Assembly: GCA_963720945.1 (NCBI GenBank)
Contig: CAVRHH010000033.1
Location: 124,001-188,000 of the forward strand
Length of the DNA stretch: 64,000 bases
From: Bog-532 sp963720945
GTDB taxonomy: Bacteria; Actinomycetota; Actinomycetes; Streptosporangiales; Streptosporangiaceae
Reading direction: 5' to 3'
Part shown: positions 59,647 to 64,000 of the stretch, piece after piece
Layout of the letters: each line of letters begins with the position of its first letter
How positions within the stretch are numbered: position 1 is the stretch's first letter
Notes under the pieces: model-generated
What the model was told of the DNA's origin: nothing
The model's database searches: none
Seen by the model: only the letters and a program-made list of their open reading frames with translations
Position numbers and translations under genes: made by a program

Positions 59647-62600
59647 TCAGGCGCCGACCGGGACCGCCTCGATCAGGGCGGCGAGGCCCGCCTCGTCGAG
59701 CAGGTCGGCGGGCCGGACGGTGCGGTCGTGCCGGACGTAGTGGAAGGCGGCGCGGACCTGCTGCACCGGGACTCCGGCCAGCGCGGCCCAGGCCAGCCGG
59801 TAGGCGGCCAGCTGGACGGCGACGGCGTGCCGCTCGGCGGCAGAGGCGGGCGGCTGGCCGGTCTTCCAGTCCACCACGTCGAACGTGCCGTCACCGGCGT
59901 CGCCGAAGACCGCGTCGATCCGCCCGCGGACCAGCCGGTCCCCGATCAGCGTCTCGAACGGCACCTCCACCTCACGGGGCCACCGGCCGCCCCAGCGGCT
60001 GGCTTCGAACCGCTCGCGCAGTCCGGCCAGATCGGCGTCCATCCCGGTGGCCGCGTCCAGGTCGTCGCCCGCGCCGAACAGATCCTCCGCGTCGATCAGC
60101 CGCTGCTGCCCGAAGCGCTCCTCCAGCCAGCGGTGGAAGGCCGTGCCGCGGCGGGCGTACGGGCCGGCGGCCGGGGCATCGGCCGCCGCACCTGGCGGGC
60201 CAGCTCGGCCGGGTCGCGGGCCAGCGTCACCAGCGCCGACACCGACAGGTGCCCGGGCAGGGTGACCCGCAGGCCGCCCTCGGCGCGGCGGCGCTCCCGC
60301 TCGGTGAGCAGCAGGTCCGCGTCCCGCCGCCACGCCGCGACCAGCTCCCGGTCGGCCGGGTCCAGCGCGGCCAGGCCGGCGTCGTCCCGCCGCGCGCCGC
60401 CGGGCACGTGGCCGTCGTGCAGCTCCGCGGTGACCATGGCGGCGGCCTCGCGGGCGGCCTCGTAACGCTGGCCGGCGGGGGTGGCGGGCCACTGTGCGGC
60501 GGGGGGCTCGGCGAGCGCGGGGTTCTCGGCGTCCGGTTCCGGCGGCGGGGCCCAGGCGGCGACGTGACCGGTGCCCGCCTCGCAGGCGGCGCGCACCTCG
60601 GTGAGGAACGGTGACGGGCCGAGCCGGCTGGCGCCGTCCCCCCACCAGAAGCCGGAGCAGCCGAGCCAGAACGCGGCCCGGGTCGCGGCCACGTACATGA
60701 GGCGGCGCTCCTCGGCCAGGTCGCGGTCGGCGCACCGCTGGGTGAAGGTGTCGACCGAGCCCGGGTCCAGGTCGCGCAGCACGGGCAGGTCGGTGGCGTC
60801 GCCGCGCAGGCCGAACGGCAGCAGCCGCGGGTTGTCCGTCCAGCGGGTCGACAGCCGCGGCCGCGCCGGGAAGACCTGCGACCGCTCCCCCGCGGCGAGC
60901 CCCGGCACCAGGACCGCGGCCCACTGCAGGCCCTTGGAGGTGTGCACGGTGGCCAGCTTGACCGAGTCCGTTTCGCCCACCCGGCCGGTCTCCAGGCCGA
61001 ACTCCTCGGTCTCGGCCGCGCTCAGGTAAGCCAGGAACGCCCCCAGCGTCGGCTCCTCCCGCGACCCGGCGAACGCGTCCGCCGCGTCGGTGAAGGCGTC
61101 CAGGTCGGCGCGGGCGGACAGCGGCTCGGCGCCGGGCCGGGACGCGACCTCGATGTCCAGGCCGAGCGTCCGCTCCACCTCGCCGATCAGGTCCGGGAGC
61201 GGCCTGCTCAGCTGGCCGCGGAGAGCGCGCAGCTCGCCGCCCAGGGCCCGGAACCGGACGTGCCCGGCGGGTGAGTAGGCGGCCGGATCACCCAGATCAT
61301 CCAGCGCCTCGACCAGGCTGCCGGCCTCCGCGGTCAGGTCGGTCAGCGCCTCGGCCAGCGCGTCCTCGGCGGGGGTACCGGGGCCGCTGGGGGCATCCGG
61401 CTGGCGGGACCGATCGGACCGCGCCAGGGCGCGGGCGCGGCGGCCCAGCGCCACCAGGTCCCGCGGCCCGATACGCCAGCGCGGCCCGGTGAGCAGGCGG
61501 ACCAGCGCGTCGGAGGCGGCGGCGTCGTCCAGCACCCGGAGCGTTGCCACGATGTCCTGCACCTCGGGCACGGTGAGCAACCCGCCCAGGCCGACGACCT
61601 CGACGGGGATGTCGCGGGCCTCCAGGGCGCGGCGCAGCGCGGGGAACTGGGACCGCTTACGGCACAGCACGGCGATGTCGGACGGCCGGACCGGGGCGTC
61701 GCGCCCGTCCGGCCACCCCTCGCCGTCCGGCGCGGTCCCCGGCGGCAGCGCCAGCAGGCCCGCGATCTGCGCCGCGGCCCAGTGCGCTTCGGCGGCGATG
61801 GTGTCCAGCAGCGCGCAGGTCACCCGGCCACGCCCGGCCCGGTCCGGCGCGGCCACCAGGCGGGGCACGTCCGGCGCCTCGGCGCGCAGCTGCTCCTGCA
61901 GCACCGCCGCGGCCTCCAGCACCCGCCCGGCATTGCGGAAGCTGGTGGACAGCAGTTTCACCGGCGCGGGCCGCCCGGCCACGCCGGGCCGGTACGGCCG
62001 CGGCAGCACCGGGAAGTCCTGGGCGAAGCGCCGCAGGTTGCCGGCGCTCGCGCCGCGCCAGCCGTAGATCGACTGGCAGGGGTCGCCGACCGCCGTGACG
62101 GGATGGCCGCCGCCGAACAGCGCACGCAGCAGCACCAGCTGCGCATGGCTGGTGTCCTGGTACTCATCGAGCAGCACGACGTTGTAGCGGCCCCGCTCGG
62201 CCAGGCCGACCTGCGGGTGACGGGAAGCGATCCGGGCGGCCAGCGCCATCTGGTCGCCGTGGTCGAGCACCTCGCGGGCGGCCTTCGCCGCCGTGTACCG
62301 GGCCACCAGCGGCAGCAGCTGCTCACGGGCGCGCTGGCTGTCCTGCATTTTGCGCACGCAGGCCGGGAGCTTCCCGCCGAGCGCGGCCTGGCGGACCTCC
62401 AGCCACTCGCCCACCGACCGCACGCCGTCCGGGTCGCACAGATGCTCGCTCAGCTCACCGGCCAGCGCGAGCACGGCGGCGGTGACCGTGGGCGGGCCCC
62501 AGCCGATGTCCCCCATCGGGCCGTCGTAGGCGGCGACGATCCGCGCGGCCAGCTGCCAGGACTCGGCCGGCGTGATCAGCCGCATAGACGGCTCCAGGCC

Positions 62601-63011
62601 CTCGCGCAGCGCGTGGTCGCCGACCAGCCGGCCCGCGTAGGCATGGTAAGTGCTGATGACCGGATCGCCACCGAACGGGCCCGTGGCCGGGGTGTCCGCG
62701 GCAGGATCCGGTCGCTGCGCCGGGGTCAGGCGCGAGTGGCGGAGACGGTCGAGGCGGGACTGGACCCGGTCCGCGAGCTCGGCGGCGGCCTTGCGGGTGA
62801 ACGTCAGGCCGAGCACCCGGTCGGGCCGGGCCAGCCCGTTGGCGACGAGCCAGACCAGGCGGGCGGCCATGGTCTCGCTCTTGCCCGAGCCGGCGCCCGC
62901 GATCACCGCGAGGGGCTCCGCGGGCGCGGCGATCACCGAGGCCTGCTCGGGGGTCGGCTCCGGCAGGCCCAGCAGGCGCGCGACGTCTTCCGGGCTGCGC
63001 GGGCCGGTCAC
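59647..63011 (-). pseudogene. adnB: AdnB-type helicase-nuclease with one frameshift
   Basis: Restored, ~1121 residues, like mycobacterial AdnB. UvrD-type helicase: Walker A VIAGAGSGKSETMAARLVWL (~36-55), LTFTRKAAAELADRV, DEYQDTSHAQLVLLRALF (Walker B), VGDPCQSIYGWRGAS, VKLATVHTSKGLQWAAVLVP, EERRLMYVAATRA; then a RecB-like nuclease: PYARRGTAFHRWLEERFG, RLVRGRIDAVF and FDVVDWKTGQPPASAAERHA. At ~60162 GCCCGTAC lacks a C; before it the frame ends RRPMPRPPA, after it the second frame continues PYARRG to 59647. Otherwise complete. GTG 63011 overlaps the adnA stop (GTGA). Works with AdnA in end resection for double-strand break repair. Confidence 0.9.
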
Positions 63012-64000
63012 GGCTGGACCTGGGTGCCGCTGTCGTTGACGGGGCAGCACGACGCCACCGGGCAGGTACGGCAGCCGGGATTGACCCGGGCGGTGAAGAC
63101 CGGGCCGGCCATCCCGGCCGCGACCGTCTCCACCAGATCCTTGGCCCAGGCCGGATCGTCGTCGTCGCCGAGCGCCCGCTGCGGCTGGATCCGGGCCCGC
63201 GCGGTGAGCCCCGCCTTGCCGACCTGGACGAGCTCCGCGCCGCCCGGCTCGGTCAGACCGAACCGCTCGAACGCGCCGAGCAGCACCGCGAGCTGGTACA
63301 CCCCGAGCTGGGGGTGGCGGCCAAGATCCTCCTCGCGGGGCGCGCTGCTGCCGGTCTTGAGGTCCACGACCACGGCCCGGTCGCGCTCGTCCCGCTCCAG
63401 GCGGTCGACCCGGCCGGTGATCTGCACCTGGCCGATCTGGACCTGAAGGGACTGCTCGACGGCGACGAGCTCGCGCGGGTTGGCGGCGTGCCAGGCCAGG
63501 AACTTGCGCACCATCCGTTCCGCCTGCTCGCGCTGCTTGGCGCTGTACCAGACGCTGCCGAAGTCCAGATGGTGCCAGATGTCGTCGATCCGGCTGTCGA
63601 TCTCCGGGCCGGAGGCCCCGCCCGCCGCGAGCACCGCCGCCGCGTGGATGACGGTGCCGAGGTGCCGTAGCACGTCGGACCGGCCCGCCCCGGCAGCCGA
63701 TTCGAGCAGCCAGCGCAGCCCGCACCGGGTGAACGCCTCCACCTGCGAGGGCGACAGCCGGACCTGTTCCCCGGTGGTCGCGATCGGCCCGTCATCGGAC
63801 AGCGGCATGAGCGCGTACCAGTGGGCCGGGTGCGCGCCGCGGGTACCGGCCCGGGCCAGCCGGGCGAGCTCGGCGGCCGCCGCCCGGCGGACCGGGAGCG
63901 GGCGGCTGCGGTCGGCCGCGGCGCGGCGCAGGTCGGCGGTGAGCGCGGCCAGCGACAGCCACCGGTGGCCGGGCTCACACGCCCGTTCCACCTCGATGGC
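63008..64000 (-). CDS. adnA: AdnA-type helicase-nuclease, C-terminal part (cut by window end)
   Basis: The last ~330 residues of the partner subunit, containing its PD-(D/E)XK nuclease: RLSPSQVEAFTRCGLRWLLE, LGTVIHAAAVLAA, GRVDRLERDERDRAVVVDLKTG (catalytic Asp and DxK), HPQLGVYQLAVLLGAF. A four-cysteine iron-sulfur staple is visible: one Cys in FTRCGLRW and three in GCRTCPVASCCPV. The helicase half lies beyond the window edge. It is translationally coupled to adnB. Confidence 0.92.
   Translation of the reverse strand, partial: AIEVERACEPGHRWLSLAALTADLRRAAADRSRPLPVRRAAAAELARLARAGTRGAHPAHWYALMPLSDDGPIATTGEQVRLSPSQVEAFTRCGLRWLLESAAGAGRSDVLRHLGTVIHAAAVLAAGGASGPEIDSRIDDIWHHLDFGSVWYSAKQREQAERMVRKFLAWHAANPRELVAVEQSLQVQIGQVQITGRVDRLERDERDRAVVVDLKTGSSAPREEDLGRHPQLGVYQLAVLLGAFERFGLTEPGGAELVQVGKAGLTARARIQPQRALGDDDDPAWAKDLVETVAAGMAGPVFTARVNPGCRTCPVASCCPVNDSGTQVQP

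Noticed and set aside
1..64000. tRNA genes, rRNA, CRISPR arrays, prophage or integrative element
   Set aside because: I looked for tRNA T-loop signatures, regularly spaced repeats, integrases and phage structural genes and saw none.

Overview
This is a 64-kb piece of a very GC-rich actinobacterial chromosome. The base composition, many GTG starts, GTGA/ATGA stop-start overlaps and the family set (SAV_915, DUF2332, DUF574-type methyltransferase, MAB_1171c, F420-type LLM oxidoreductase, SigK/RskA, AdnAB, TreXYZ) point to a filamentous, Streptomyces- or Streptosporangiales-like actinomycete. I cannot name the species. I see no prophage, CRISPR array, tRNA or rRNA.

Layout. 0-6.5 kb: end of lysA, a SAV_915 gene, a DUF427 gene, glpD, an HpcH aldolase, a VOC protein, an orphan roadblock protein and a SnoaL-like protein. 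6.6-13.5 kb: a minus-strand sugar operon (GH3 beta-glucosidase, binding protein, two permeases, sugar epimerase/reductase) with its LacI regulator. GH3 and LacI both lack their N-termini and meet head to head. 13.6-22.7 kb: mixed metabolism and regulation, including a GNAT/TetR chimera, an MFS pump with its TetR, a secreted GH3 and a secreted SGNH hydrolase. 22.8-28.3 kb: a B12-binding MerR regulator beside a broken Rieske gene, an XRE / ImmA-IrrE / MAB_1171c cassette and an enolase. 28.4-34.4 kb: a GDT1-type cation transporter under a yybP-ykoY Mn riboswitch, two gene remnants, then a SigK/RskA locus divergent from a sulfite-oxidase-like enzyme and a fasciclin lipoprotein. 34.4-46.4 kb: repeats, AKR/TetR, methyltransferase plus SpoIIE phosphatase, an LLM oxidoreductase, a PadR-controlled drug ABC exporter, a TnpB tail and a MacB-type ABC pair. 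46.6-64 kb: a hypothetical gene, the treX-treY-treZ operon, HIT, a receiver-less winged-helix regulator, nudC, DUF3040, a DAHP synthase with an aromatic leader-peptide attenuator, and the adnA-adnB helicase-nuclease pair.

Three patterns cross these regions. (1) Many genes are broken: five clear frameshifted genes, mostly one-base losses or gains in G/C runs, and several mid-gene junctions joining pieces of unrelated genes. Either the assembly is of draft quality or the chromosome has suffered many small deletions; only raw reads can decide. (2) Short GC-rich tandem duplications sit on or beside stop codons of at least six genes, the largest being nine 13-bp units starting at the glpD stop. 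(3) RNA- and promoter-level control is readable: the Mn riboswitch, the aroG leader peptide with MSQWYWRF and a terminator, and matching SigK-like promoters facing both ways with start codons 7 nt from the -10 box.
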